From Helicobacter sp. 13S00477-4 (lineage in GTDB: Bacteria > Campylobacterota > Campylobacteria > Campylobacterales > Helicobacteraceae), in contig NZ_MLAS01000003.1 of assembly GCF_002272785.1 (NCBI RefSeq), positions 59,355 to 123,354 on the forward strand: a stretch of 64,000 nucleotides of DNA. Reading direction: 5' to 3'. Numbering within the stretch: position 1 is the stretch's first letter; each line of letters begins with the position of its first letter. The notes beneath the pieces are model-generated. The model was not told the DNA's origin and searched no databases. It saw only the letters and a list, made by a program, of their open reading frames with translations. Positions 1 through 10,135 of this stretch are shown here, piece by piece. The position numbers and the translations under genes are program-made.

Positions 1-2
1 CA

Positions 3-848
3 AAATTAAAAAGCTGGAGCCTTATAGAGATAAATCAACAAGACAACACTGATAGCTCACTTTATTTTACAGGGAAAAAACATTTTGGCATCAAAATAGA
101 TGAGGATTTTGAAGAACTCAAACTAGATGAGATCCTAGAAAATACTGATCCTTATATCAAACCCATCAATTTAGAACAAAAAATGCTCTACACGATGCTT
201 ATTCATCCAAAAAACTCAATCACTATTGCGACTGGCTCTACTGGTAGTGGTAAAACCCTCATCGCACTCCAAGCAGGTATTTATTTAGTCAAAAAAGGCA
301 TTGTAGATGGTATTATCTATATACGCAACACAGTAACTGCAACCGATAGAGAATCTGAATTAGGATTCCGCAAAGGAGATGAAACACAAAAACTTAGTTA
401 TTTTATGTATCCCCTCTATAGTGCAATCAATTTTACTATCAATAAACTCCAAGAACAATCTTTGTCTAAAAAAATTGAATATCACGGGGATGTGAATACT
501 ATTGAAAAGAGAGACGCAACCGAATATTTTTTAAAAAAACACAATATTGAAATTATTGATATTGCTCATGCAAGAGGAATCACTATAGGAAAAAAATTTG
601 TGATATTTGATGAAGTGCAAAATGCTTCAAATGCTACAGTCAAACTCATTGGTACACGTATTGGAGAAGAAAGCAGGATTGTATTTCTTGGGGATTGGGC
701 ACAAATTGATCATCCTTATTTAAGTAAATTTCGCAATGGTGCAGTCAGTCTTTTACAAAAAGCCTTGAAGGATAATATTTTAGCAGGTATACAGCTCAGA
801 CAAACCATAAGAAGTGATATTGCTGCTTATTTTGGAGAAAGCTTTTAA
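3..848 (+). CDS. PhoH-family ATPase, 5'-truncated by the window edge
   Basis: The frame is open from base 3, so this is the C-terminal 281 residues of a longer protein whose start lies outside the window; the ATG at 183 is internal. A Walker A motif GSTGSGKT lies at 234-257 and a Walker B-like stretch FVIFDEVQNA about 120 residues later, followed by FLGDWAQIDHP, which is the usual order of the PhoH P-loop domain. In bacteria such domains are often fused to an N-terminal PIN nuclease domain and are tied to RNA metabolism; whether a PIN domain exists here cannot be seen. It converges on ruvX with only 5 bases between the stop codons. Confidence 0.85.
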   Translation, partial: KLKSWSLIEINQQDNTDSSLYFTGKKHFGIKIDEDFEELKLDEILENTDPYIKPINLEQKMLYTMLIHPKNSITIATGSTGSGKTLIALQAGIYLVKKGIVDGIIYIRNTVTATDRESELGFRKGDETQKLSYFMYPLYSAINFTINKLQEQSLSKKIEYHGDVNTIEKRDATEYFLKKHNIEIIDIAHARGITIGKKFVIFDEVQNASNATVKLIGTRIGEESRIVFLGDWAQIDHPYLSKFRNGAVSLLQKALKDNILAGIQLRQTIRSDIAAYFGESF

Positions 849-853
849 TATCA

Positions 854-1249
854 CTAAAATCTTTTATCATCAAAATAACGTTGCAAGATTTTACATGCTG
901 CCAAAGAGTCTGATTGACCATTTTTTTGAGCTTCTCTCCTTTTCTTTCTCCCCATATAAAGTAAATCTTCAAATGCCTCTATACTTGAATAATCCTCATT
1001 TATATAAACAATTTTTCCCTCAAAATTTACAAGCCCTACAAAATGCCTGATACGATTGGACATGCCTGGATTATGAATTGGCAAACCAACAACAAGCGTG
1101 TGAGCATTTTTCAAATGTAAAAAATCAGAAAGTTCTTCACTAGCTTGCCTTCTATTCCTACGCACAATAGGCTCTAATGGAAGAATAATTCTATTGATAG
1201 AGCCAGCTAAACCTATCTTCTTTAACCCTAAATCACAAGCAATAATCAT
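854..1249 (-). CDS. ruvX: YqgF/RuvX family putative Holliday junction resolvase-like nuclease
   Basis: This 131-residue protein has the RNase H-like fold signature at its N-terminus (IACDLGLKKIGLA, with the first catalytic Asp) and the later VVGLPI strand typical of YqgF/RuvX. Family members act on rRNA 5' ends or Holliday junctions; which one applies here is unknown. Its ATG overlaps the dprA stop (ATGA), so it is the last gene of the ilvC-minDE-dprA operon. The dprA-ruvX pairing is the same as HP0333-HP0334 of H. pylori as I recall it. Confidence 0.85.
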   Translation of the reverse strand: MIIACDLGLKKIGLAGSINRIILPLEPIVRRNRRQASEELSDFLHLKNAHTLVVGLPIHNPGMSNRIRHFVGLVNFEGKIVYINEDYSSIEAFEDLLYMGRKKRREAQKNGQSDSLAACKILQRYFDDKRF

Positions 1250-2034
1250 AAAATTACTTTCAGATAACCATCTTGACGTTTGATTTTACCCTCAAGCTCA
1301 TATTCTAAAATCTTATCACCATATTTAGAATAAGCTTCTTCAAAGGTTGGTATTTTTTCACAAAAATTCAAAATTTCATCATTGGTTTTTTCTTGTTTAC
1401 CAAAAATCATTTCAAGGAATATATCAATATCATAAATAGCCCTTGCCAAAGAATTTTGAAGTAAAAAATTCGTCCCACTACTTTCATCAATACGTTGAGG
1501 TAAAACAAAAATAGGTTTTTTACAAAACTCAGCAATCTGAGCACTTTGCATAGATCCACTATTCATATCTGCTTGTGGGATGACTACCCAATCACTTAAT
1601 GCAATAACAATGCGATTGCGTTCAATAAAAGAATATTTTTTTGGAATATAATTTTTTTCATATTCACTCAAAATCAATCCATTTTTAGCAATTTGAGAAA
1701 TAATACGAGCATTAGTAGATGGATAGATAATATCTAAACTAGCTGGAGAAACCATAATCGTATCTGGAAATGCTGCACTTTGTGCTACAATATCTATCCC
1801 TAAAGCACCTCCACTCACCACAATACCCCCAAGTGCTGAAATTTTTTTTGATAAAGCAAAGGTAAAATTTTTAGCATATGGTGTTGGACTTCTAGTCCCT
1901 ACAATAGCAACTTTAATAGGCATTTCAAGGAGTTTTTTATTGCCTGTATAATAAAGTTTTTTAGGAATTTTTTTTAAAATATTCAAAGATTTAGGGATAA
2001 ATTCCAAAATAGAATAATCAAAATTACTTTGCAT
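1246..2034 (-). CDS. dprA: DNA processing protein DprA
   Basis: DprA loads RecA on incoming single-stranded DNA during natural transformation. The 262-residue protein shows the DprA Rossmann features in order: VGTRSPTPYAK, VVSGGALGIDIVAQ, a YPSTN segment, LSEYE, then ERNRIVIALS and the SGSMQSAQIAEFCKKP stretch. It has no long N-terminal SAM or HhH domain, which fits the short Helicobacter form. Its start overlaps the deacetylase gene by 11 bases and its stop overlaps ruvX. Presence of an intact dprA suggests the strain is transformable. Confidence 0.92.
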   Translation of the reverse strand: MQSNFDYSILEFIPKSLNILKKIPKKLYYTGNKKLLEMPIKVAIVGTRSPTPYAKNFTFALSKKISALGGIVVSGGALGIDIVAQSAAFPDTIMVSPASLDIIYPSTNARIISQIAKNGLILSEYEKNYIPKKYSFIERNRIVIALSDWVVIPQADMNSGSMQSAQIAEFCKKPIFVLPQRIDESSGTNFLLQNSLARAIYDIDIFLEMIFGKQEKTNDEILNFCEKIPTFEEAYSKYGDKILEYELEGKIKRQDGYLKVIL

Positions 2035-2884
2035 ATCTACCCCTTAACCAAGTATCAATTTCTTTTATATCAACCAAATCTACATCTTGAAACCATTCAT
2101 TTTTTTTGGCTGTTTTAAGTGCTTTAAAGGTCGTTTGATGGGGGTGACAAATTGCAATCACATAACCATTCTTTTTAGCCATAACGACAGATTTCTTAAT
2201 TTGTTTTAAAATACTTTCAAGGGAACTTTCATTATCTAAAAATATTTGCCTAGAAAGCAATGTTTTGTTCATTTGAGCATAAATTTCAGGAGCTTTGGTC
2301 TGTGGAGTTGTGCGAGAATCAACAAAAGTAATATGATATTTTTCTAAAATATCTATAAAATTTTTCATATCAATATAGCTAGCAGTAAATTTACTACCTG
2401 TATGATTATTGATATAAGCTACTGCTGGAAAATCTTCTTTTATTTTCTTTATATAAGCTTCTATTTCCTTCTTACTTTCACCTATTTTCAACCATTTATG
2501 AGGAGACTGATAAAAATGCAAGGCTTCCATAGGCAAATGGATCATATAAAAAATTTCATTTTTTGCCATTCTTGGCGTGAGCTTATTGTCTTTATTGTAA
2601 GGAAAGAAAGAAGGCGTAATTTTTAATTTTAATTGATGTAAAGATTCTAATTGCCATGGATATGCAATATCATCCATGATAATGGCTAATTTTGGCTTTT
2701 TATCTATCATAGAATGGTCAGACAAAGATTGGTTATTATACAAAAAATTAAGATGATGTTCAAAGGGTAGTTTCTCTTGGGGTACATCCAAATCAAGATG
2801 ATCAGATTTAGAAACATAAAACCAATAACCACTCATCCCCCCTACAATCAGACATATAAAAAAGAATAAAAATATTTTTTTCAT
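2024..2884 (-). CDS. Divergent polysaccharide deacetylase family protein (YibQ-like)
   Basis: A 286-residue protein with one N-terminal hydrophobic segment (about residues 4-23), acting as a signal anchor, followed by a segment about 45 residues long and then the domain beginning PKLAIIMDDIAYPWQ. The later pieces HLPMEAL, INNHTGSKFTA, FVDSRTTPQT and VIAICHPHQTT match the divergent polysaccharide deacetylase (DUF610) family. A periplasmic, envelope-glycan role is inferred; the substrate is not known. It sits between minE and dprA with ATGA overlap to minE. I do not remember this gene in the matching H. pylori operon, so it may be a lineage-specific member. Confidence 0.75.
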   Translation of the reverse strand: MKKIFLFFFICLIVGGMSGYWFYVSKSDHLDLDVPQEKLPFEHHLNFLYNNQSLSDHSMIDKKPKLAIIMDDIAYPWQLESLHQLKLKITPSFFPYNKDNKLTPRMAKNEIFYMIHLPMEALHFYQSPHKWLKIGESKKEIEAYIKKIKEDFPAVAYINNHTGSKFTASYIDMKNFIDILEKYHITFVDSRTTPQTKAPEIYAQMNKTLLSRQIFLDNESSLESILKQIKKSVVMAKKNGYVIAICHPHQTTFKALKTAKKNEWFQDVDLVDIKEIDTWLRGRYAK

Positions 2885-3117
2885 TGTCTGCCTAAGACGA
2901 TTTCAACCTCTAATGTATCAATATTTTGATTAGAATCTGCCTTAATGTCAATCCTTGAAGCATGGGTATATTTTTGTACAACTTCTAAAATTTCACGTTT
3001 CATCTCTTCCATATAGGGCAACTTAACACTCCTTTCATGAGCTAAAACAATCTTGAGTCTATCTTTTGCACATTTTGCACTCCCTTGATTTCCAAACCAC
3101 TTTGTCAATAAACTCAT
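2881..3117 (-). CDS. minE: Cell division topological specificity factor MinE
   Basis: A 78-residue protein directly after minD, with ATGA overlap. The N-terminal part holds the MinD-interacting region ([11 protein letters not shown]) and the C-terminal half has the MinE topological specificity pattern ending EVEIVLGRQ. It stimulates MinD ATPase activity and restricts division to mid-cell. No minC is visible in the window, so the inhibitor gene must lie elsewhere, as in H. pylori. Confidence 0.93.
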   Translation of the reverse strand: MSLLTKWFGNQGSAKCAKDRLKIVLAHERSVKLPYMEEMKREILEVVQKYTHASRIDIKADSNQNIDTLEVEIVLGRQ

Positions 3118-3920
3118 TGGAATAACCTCTTAAATACTTTTAAAAACTTGCCTTCAGTTCTAAATTCTGGGAAAACAACCTCCTGCCCTAAAATTCGTTG
3201 TGTAATTCTTCTGTAAGCTTCACCACTAGGACTATTACTATAAATTACAGGTTCTCCAGAATTGGTCGCTGAAACAACTTTGCTATCTTCAGGCACCAAA
3301 CCTATTAATGGCAAAGCAAGGATATTCAAAACATCTTCATTCGAAAGCATCTCTCCTCTTTCTACAAGTTCAGGCTTTAGGCGATTAATAATGATATGTT
3401 TTTGAACTTCTAATCCATTTTTAGATTTATCAGATTTTGCATCAATAATACCAATCACCCTATCACTATCACGAACAGAACTTACTTCAGGGGTAACAAT
3501 AACAAGTGCACGATCAGCCCAAAAAATAGAATGCTCAAAACCACTCTCTATCCCAGCAGGCGAATCAAGCAAAATATAATCAAAATCTCTTTTAAGATTT
3601 TCAATCAAAGTTTTAACTTTTTCTTTATCTAAAATATTTTTATCTTTGCTTTGGGAAGCAGGAATGAAATAAAGATTTTTTGTTTTTTTATCATTAATGA
3701 GTGCTTGAGAAAGATTACACTTCCCCTCCATTACATCGACAACATCATAAACAATTCGATTTTCAAGCCCTAAAATCATATCCAGATTTCGTAAGCCGAT
3801 ATCAAAATCTACTGCAACAACTTTTTTGCCACTCTGTGCCAAGCCTACAGCAATATTTGCTGTGGCAGTGCTTTTACCTACACCGCCTTTTCCAGAAGTT
3901 ATTGTGATTACTTCAGCCAT
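3114..3920 (-). CDS. minD: Septum site-determining ATPase MinD
   Basis: A 268-residue ParA/MinD ATPase. It starts with the deviant Walker [10 protein letters not shown], then [36 protein letters not shown] and NRLKPE, all MinD hallmarks. The C-terminus ([10 protein letters not shown]) is an amphipathic membrane-targeting helix. An AGGAT ribosome site precedes the ATG. It lies 8 bases downstream of ilvC, so the two are probably cotranscribed, the same odd coupling of ilvC with minD seen in H. pylori. Confidence 0.95.
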   Translation of the reverse strand: MAEVITITSGKGGVGKSTATANIAVGLAQSGKKVVAVDFDIGLRNLDMILGLENRIVYDVVDVMEGKCNLSQALINDKKTKNLYFIPASQSKDKNILDKEKVKTLIENLKRDFDYILLDSPAGIESGFEHSIFWADRALVIVTPEVSSVRDSDRVIGIIDAKSDKSKNGLEVQKHIIINRLKPELVERGEMLSNEDVLNILALPLIGLVPEDSKVVSATNSGEPVIYSNSPSGEAYRRITQRILGQEVVFPEFRTEGKFLKVFKRLFQ

Positions 3921-3928
3921 TGATATCC

Positions 3929-5003
<1,075 letters not shown>

Positions 5004-5084
5004 TGTTAAGAAAACTTAGTCATCTCTTTGTTAAAATAAAATTTGTTTCCAATTTGCAACAAAAATACTTTATGATGCGTATGT

Positions 5085-5090
5085 TATAAT
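5085..5090 (+). promoter_or_regulatory. ppc: Probable -10 element of ppc
   Basis: A perfect TATAAT lies 28 bases before the ppc ATG in the 164-base gap shared with ilvC. No clear -35 element is visible, as is usual for this group of bacteria. Confidence 0.45.
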
Positions 5091-5118
5091 CTTTAAAAAT
5101 AACCAAAAAAGAATTAAA

Positions 5119-7815
5119 ATGGACAATCGTTTTGAATCTGAATTGAACTTTATCTATGAAATAATGATTGAAATGCTTAGCGAACTCAATCCGAAATGTT
5201 TGGATTTTTTCTTAAAACTACGTGAACAAATCTTACAAACACATAAACCTGAAAAAAAAATAAAATCTATCCTCCAAAACATTACTTTATCAGACAATAC
5301 ACTTGAAGTTATCAAAGCTTTTTCGCTTTATAATATTTTGCTTAATATCATTGAAGAACGTCATTATCTCAAAAATCAAGCAACGCTATCTACCATAAAA
5401 AAATCTTATAATGAACTTTTGAATGAAGGTTTTGACAAACAAGATATTGATAAAATTTTAAACACCATACAATTTTATCCTGTCTTCACCGCCCATCCAA
5501 CAGAATCAAGAAGACGAACTTTTCTTGAGGCTCACCACGAGATCAGTAATGATTTGCACAAAATTTTTGAATTCAATGATGAAGAGGCAAAACAACACTT
5601 AAAATATCGCCTCAGACTTTTATGGCAGAGCCATCTAGTAAGGAGTGAAAAACTTGAAGTTCTTTTTGAACTTGACAATCTCTTATATATTATAGAAAGC
5701 TCTATTTTAAAAAGCAGTCAAAAAGTTTTAGATTACATTCAAAATCTCCTTCAAAAACCACTGCAATCTTCTCCAATACATTTAGGAAGCTGGATAGGAG
5801 GGGACAGGGATGGCAATCCATTTGTTACTAATGAATTGATGACTCAAACAATGCGAACCCAACATGAACTCATCATAAAAATTTACTTGAATAAAATCAA
5901 AAAACTTAGCCGAGAACTTTCTATCTCTACAGATTTTATACCCATCAATGCAGAGCTTGAAGATTCTCTAAAAAAAGAAAAAAATGAACAAAGCAGGGTT
6001 GAAATAAAACTTCATAATCGAGAACCTTTTCGTGCCAAGCTAAATTTAATGGCAAAAAAACTCAAAAATCGCTTGATAGCAGTCAATTCACTAAATTCTA
6101 TTGATTTTAGTTATAAACATCCTCAAGAACTCATTGCAGATATTGATTTACTTATCAATAATTTGGACAATGTTAGTGCCACCTACCTTAAGGAATTCAG
6201 GAACCTCGTACTCTTAGGGGGCTTTCACTTAATGTGCATTGACTTTAGAGAGCATCGTGATGTTTTTGTAGATGCGATCAGTGAAGTTTTTTGTCTTTTG
6301 AATATATCAGATAGCGATTTTGGAACTTTCAGAGAAGAAAAAAAGATACAAATACTCAATACAGCACTTGAGATGCCAAAATTAGAACTCAATAGCATTC
6401 TTGACAAAGTAAGTAAAAGTACTCAAAATATTTTAGAAGCATTTTTAAGGATTGATTGGGCAAAAAAATATATTTCTGAAGATATTATCAAATCTGTTAT
6501 TATATCAATGACCACTCAAGCTAGTGATATATTATGCGTGCTTTGGCTTACTAAACAGAGTGGATTGTGGGAACCAAGCAAGAAAAATAATACTCATAAT
6601 AAAATAAACACCAAAATTCGTATCACACCACTATTTGAAACAATTCAAGATCTAGAAAAAGCAAAAGATATTATCAATACTCTAAGTCAAAATCCTCATT
6701 ACGCTCATTATCTGCACGATCTAAATATGACTCAAGAAATCATGATAGGTTATTCAGATTCTAGTAAAGATGGTGGCATCTTTACTAGCAACTATAGTCT
6801 TTATAAGGCTATATTCGAATTGATGGCTTTGGGGGAAAATTTGGGTATAAAATTTATCTTATTTCACGGCAGAGGTGGAAGTGTGAGTCGAGGTGGTGGC
6901 AATCTTGAATCTGCTTTGCTTGCTTCACCTCCAAAAAGCGTTTGTGGCTTTTTGAAAACAACTGAACAAGGTGAGGTTATCAGCTCAAAATACCTTAATC
7001 CAAAAAATTCCCAATCCAACTTATCAAACACAATAGGAGCATTGCTAAAAAAATCCGTGCATGATAGTTTCTGTTCTAATACAACATCAAATACCAAGAC
7101 AAATAAAAATATCTGCCATATTGCTCCTATACATTGGGAAACTATGCAAGAAATTTCACAAACCTCTCACAATACATATCGAAAACTTGTATATGAAACA
7201 GATGGTTTTATTGAGTATTTCAAACAAGCCACTCCTATTGATTTCATCCAACAGCTCAATCTTGGTTCAAGACCAGGAAGACGGAAGGATAGTGCAAAAG
7301 TTCAAGACCTCAGAGCCATCCCTTGGGTATTTGCATGGACACAAAATCGTAGTATTATTCCAGCTTGGTATGGATTAGGCAGCGGATTAGAATCCATACA
7401 TAATCAAAACAAAACTAAAATTTGCTATCAAGAATCAGAATTTTTCAAAACCACTATTGATAATATTTCACAAGCTTTATTAAAAGTAGATATAGATATC
7501 GCTGGACAATACAATCAGTTCGCTCAAGATCAATTGACCTCACAAAAGATTTGGAAAATGATTCAAAATGAATACCATAAAACAATGGATTTTATATTAT
7601 GGGTGCGAGACGAAAAAGAACTGCTTGAGAATCAACCTAAAACGAGAGAATCTATTTTATTGAGAAAACCATACATTACAGCACTCAATTTACTTCAAAT
7701 TGAACTCATAAAAAAATATAAACTCTCAACTGATATGCAACAACAAGACAGACTAATAGAACAAATTCACAGCACTATAGTAGGGATTGCACAAGGGATG
7801 AGGAATACTGGGTGA
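5119..7815 (+). CDS. ppc: Phosphoenolpyruvate carboxylase
   Basis: It carboxylates PEP to oxaloacetate. At 898 residues it has the usual bacterial length. The catalytic His motif FTAHPTESRRRT occurs near residue 135, the GGDRDGNPFVT motif follows, then MIGYSDSSKDGG, the PEP-binding loop FHGRGGSVSRGGGN near residue 585, and GSRPGRRKD near 715. The C-terminus ends RNTG, the conserved tail needed for activity and allostery in E. coli. The gene stands alone, divergent from ilvC and abutting the next gene's stop with no spacer. H. pylori lacks this enzyme as far as I know. Together with Frd it would feed a reductive C4 branch from PEP to succinate. Confidence 0.96.
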   Translation: MDNRFESELNFIYEIMIEMLSELNPKCLDFFLKLREQILQTHKPEKKIKSILQNITLSDNTLEVIKAFSLYNILLNIIEERHYLKNQATLSTIKKSYNELLNEGFDKQDIDKILNTIQFYPVFTAHPTESRRRTFLEAHHEISNDLHKIFEFNDEEAKQHLKYRLRLLWQSHLVRSEKLEVLFELDNLLYIIESSILKSSQKVLDYIQNLLQKPLQSSPIHLGSWIGGDRDGNPFVTNELMTQTMRTQHELIIKIYLNKIKKLSRELSISTDFIPINAELEDSLKKEKNEQSRVEIKLHNREPFRAKLNLMAKKLKNRLIAVNSLNSIDFSYKHPQELIADIDLLINNLDNVSATYLKEFRNLVLLGGFHLMCIDFREHRDVFVDAISEVFCLLNISDSDFGTFREEKKIQILNTALEMPKLELNSILDKVSKSTQNILEAFLRIDWAKKYISEDIIKSVIISMTTQASDILCVLWLTKQSGLWEPSKKNNTHNKINTKIRITPLFETIQDLEKAKDIINTLSQNPHYAHYLHDLNMTQEIMIGYSDSSKDGGIFTSNYSLYKAIFELMALGENLGIKFILFHGRGGSVSRGGGNLESALLASPPKSVCGFLKTTEQGEVISSKYLNPKNSQSNLSNTIGALLKKSVHDSFCSNTTSNTKTNKNICHIAPIHWETMQEISQTSHNTYRKLVYETDGFIEYFKQATPIDFIQQLNLGSRPGRRKDSAKVQDLRAIPWVFAWTQNRSIIPAWYGLGSGLESIHNQNKTKICYQESEFFKTTIDNISQALLKVDIDIAGQYNQFAQDQLTSQKIWKMIQNEYHKTMDFILWVRDEKELLENQPKTRESILLRKPYITALNLLQIELIKKYKLSTDMQQQDRLIEQIHSTIVGIAQGMRNTG

Positions 7816-8283
7816 TTATTGAAAATCTAATTTTATCTGTTCTTTTTGACTGCCAAAATATTTTAAAACAAATTCTCTTTCAATTCCGTAAAGTTCATAA
7901 CGAATATTTTTAAAAAGTTCGCTTTCTCCAAAAATTTTCAACTCTTCATATTTTAGATATTCCTCTAAAACCCTACAACTTTCTTGAGATCTTTTAAAAT
8001 TCGCTGATACGATTTGCTCAATATTATCTCTACATCCCTCAGATAAAGTTGTTTTTCGTAAAATATCTCCATGTGTATTACGCTGGGTCAAAAGGGTGAT
8101 GGGATGGTTTAAAGAAGCTCTATGGCGTAAATCTTTCAACACTGAAGCAATCATTTTATCATTTTGAAGATACCTTGCAGTATCCTCAACAACTCTAATA
8201 CCTTCTTTTAAACGATTGAGGTTTGCATCAAGTATCCTTTGTGCATTTGAGGTATTAATCGTCTCTGCCACCCAAAAGACCAA
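7816..8283 (-). CDS. ThiD2-like HMP-P kinase family protein (thiamine synthesis)
   Basis: The 155-residue protein contains RILDANLNRLKEGIRVVED near its N-terminus and RSQESCRVLEEYLKY near residue 105, the pattern of the ThiD2 domain otherwise found at the N-terminus of some thiamine-phosphate synthases. Stand-alone ThiD2 proteins have been shown to be HMP-phosphate kinases unrelated to ThiD; that function here is inferred. The start is uncertain: the frame opens with TTG at 8283, and a GTG at 8271 is an alternative; both overlap the end of the BI-1 gene, so translational coupling is likely. No other thiamine gene is nearby. Confidence 0.65.
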   Translation of the reverse strand: MVFWVAETINTSNAQRILDANLNRLKEGIRVVEDTARYLQNDKMIASVLKDLRHRASLNHPITLLTQRNTHGDILRKTTLSEGCRDNIEQIVSANFKRSQESCRVLEEYLKYEELKIFGESELFKNIRYELYGIEREFVLKYFGSQKEQIKLDFQ

Positions 8284-8950
8284 TAAGTTGTAAAATTGAG
8301 ATAAAGATGTTTAAAAAATCTAAATACAAGCTAACAGCAGCCTCTACAGGACTATCATACAAACCTCTGACCATATTTTGAGTATCATATGCAACATAAA
8401 CACTAAACAATACAGCACAAGCACCTGCAATCACGGCTTGAAAAACAGGTGATCCCAAAAATATATTTACTACTGAACAAACTAAAACAACAATCACAGC
8501 AATAAATAAAGTCTTCCCCATATTTGCCAAATCTGCTTTAGTTTTTAAGGCAAAAATACTCATGAGTCCAAAAATAATTGTTGTCATCCCTAATGCTTGC
8601 CAAATTGCTCCTACACCAGCTTTTGTAATCACGAATCCAAGCAAAGGAACTAATGTTACACCTGATAAAAATGTAAAAATAAACAACATTGAAATATTCA
8701 AGCCTGGTTTATTTTTTGAAAACATCAATCCAAAAAATGCTGCAATCTCCGCAATAAAAAATACCCAACGATATTGAATGACTGCTTCAAAATATTGAAA
8801 ACCTATCAAAGCTCCTATAGTAGCAAGCAATAAACTGCCTGCGAATAATTTATATGTTGTTTTTACAAAATTGACTAAAGCAGTTTCGCTAAGAACTTGC
8901 TTGTATTCTTGGGTTCTTTCGTTCATATAATTCCTATCATACAATCCCAT
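8255..8950 (-). CDS. Bax inhibitor-1 / YccA family membrane protein
   Basis: A 231-residue protein with seven predicted hydrophobic segments from about residue 36 to the end, including the family stretch FSVYVAYDTQNMVRG and the C-terminal LDFLNIFISILQLIG. Members are inner-membrane proteins; some are pH-gated calcium leak channels and YccA binds FtsH. Start at 8950 is backed by an AAAGGGG site and by the MGLYDR N-terminus, resembling MALYDR in H. pylori HP0920 as I recall. It is divergent from gap, the same arrangement as HP0920-HP0921. Confidence 0.88.
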   Translation of the reverse strand: MGLYDRNYMNERTQEYKQVLSETALVNFVKTTYKLFAGSLLLATIGALIGFQYFEAVIQYRWVFFIAEIAAFFGLMFSKNKPGLNISMLFIFTFLSGVTLVPLLGFVITKAGVGAIWQALGMTTIIFGLMSIFALKTKADLANMGKTLFIAVIVVLVCSVVNIFLGSPVFQAVIAGACAVLFSVYVAYDTQNMVRGLYDSPVEAAVSLYLDFLNIFISILQLIGLLGGRDD

Positions 8951-9119
8951 TTTAAACCCCTTTCATTTCTCTAAGATTTCAAAGACTTTTTGAGACTCAG
9001 ATTGTATATTATTTATGTCAAGAAATTGTAAATTGAGTAAATCACTTTTTGTCAATCTATAAGATAAAATAACACTAAAAATATTTCACATTAATTAAGC
9101 CTCATTTAGGAGCGAGTTT

Positions 9120-10115
9120 ATGTCTGAATTAAAAATTGCCATTAATGGTTTTGGAAGACTCGGCAGAACTATTGCAAGAATTATAGCCAACAGGCACAAT
9201 GTAGAACTTGTAGCTATCAATGATGCAAGTGATTGGGAAATCCTTGCCTATCTTCTTGAATATGATACCACACATGGGCATTTTCCAAAACCCATTTTTT
9301 ATCAAGATAAAAAACTATTCATTGACAACAAACCTATACAAACTTTTTCCTTTCAAAATCCTCAAGAACTTGATTTTGCTGCCTGTGGTGCAGATATAGT
9401 TATTGAATCATCTGGTAAATTCCTGACCCAATCAGAAGTAGAACACCATATAAAAAAAGGAATCCAAAAAGTAATATTTTCTGCTCCTACCAATGATGAA
9501 ACACCTACTTTCGTTATGGGAGTAAACCACCACCTCTATGCAGGTCAAAAAATAATTTCAAATGCCTCCTGTACAACTAATTGCTTAGCACCAATCTGTC
9601 AAGTTATCAATGAAAATTTTGGCATAAAAGCAGGCATCCTTACTACTATCCATAGCTATACCAATGATCAAAATTTACTTGATTCAGCACATCAAAAAGA
9701 TAAAAGACGTTCCCGTGCAGCAGCAGTAAATATTATACCAACCACAACTGGAGCTGCAAAATCACTTTATAAAATCCTCCCTGAACTTAAAGGTAAACTT
9801 CATGGTCATAGTGTACGTGTCCCTGTTATTGATGTTTCAATGGTTGATTTAAACCTTCAACTCAAACAAAACACAGATACTCAAAAAATAAATGAAGTTT
9901 TACAAGAAGCTTCTATAGGATACCTTAAAGGTATTTTAGGCATAGATGAAAAATATGGAGTGAGTACGGATTTCCTTCAAGATACTCGAAGTAGCATTGT
10001 TGCTAAAGATATGACCTTCAATATCGGAGAAATGGTAAAAATAATGGCTTGGTATGATAATGAATGGGGATACTCTAATCGCATCATTGATTTGGCAACT
10101 TTTATCATGCAATAA
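9120..10115 (+). CDS. gap: Glyceraldehyde-3-phosphate dehydrogenase
   Basis: A 331-residue type I GAPDH. The NAD-binding site NGFGRLGR is at residues 9-16, the catalytic cysteine is in SNASCTTNCLAP near residue 150, and the substrate-binding NIIPTTTGAAK and WYDNEWGYSNR motifs are intact. VAINDASD after the second strand fits NAD rather than NADP. AGGAGCGAGTTT upstream gives a good ribosome site. It acts in glycolysis or gluconeogenesis; with fbp and tpiA also in the window, a gluconeogenic role is likely. Confidence 0.95.
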   Translation: MSELKIAINGFGRLGRTIARIIANRHNVELVAINDASDWEILAYLLEYDTTHGHFPKPIFYQDKKLFIDNKPIQTFSFQNPQELDFAACGADIVIESSGKFLTQSEVEHHIKKGIQKVIFSAPTNDETPTFVMGVNHHLYAGQKIISNASCTTNCLAPICQVINENFGIKAGILTTIHSYTNDQNLLDSAHQKDKRRSRAAAVNIIPTTTGAAKSLYKILPELKGKLHGHSVRVPVIDVSMVDLNLQLKQNTDTQKINEVLQEASIGYLKGILGIDEKYGVSTDFLQDTRSSIVAKDMTFNIGEMVKIMAWYDNEWGYSNRIIDLATFIMQ

Positions 10116-10135
10116 AATCTAATTGGTTTTATTGC
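10109..10135. terminator. Shared hairpin between convergent gap and PLD genes
   Basis: A perfect 9-base inverted repeat, GCAATAAAA and TTTTATTGC with a 9-base loop, spans the gap stop codon and ends next to the stop of the convergent lipoprotein gene. It is AT-rich and lacks a long T run, so it may act as a weak bidirectional terminator or RNA-stabilising end. Confidence 0.45.

Noticed and set aside
183..848. PhoH-like gene starting at the ATG at 183
   Set aside because: The same frame is open up to base 3 with sensible coding sequence, so the ATG is internal and the gene is cut by the window edge.
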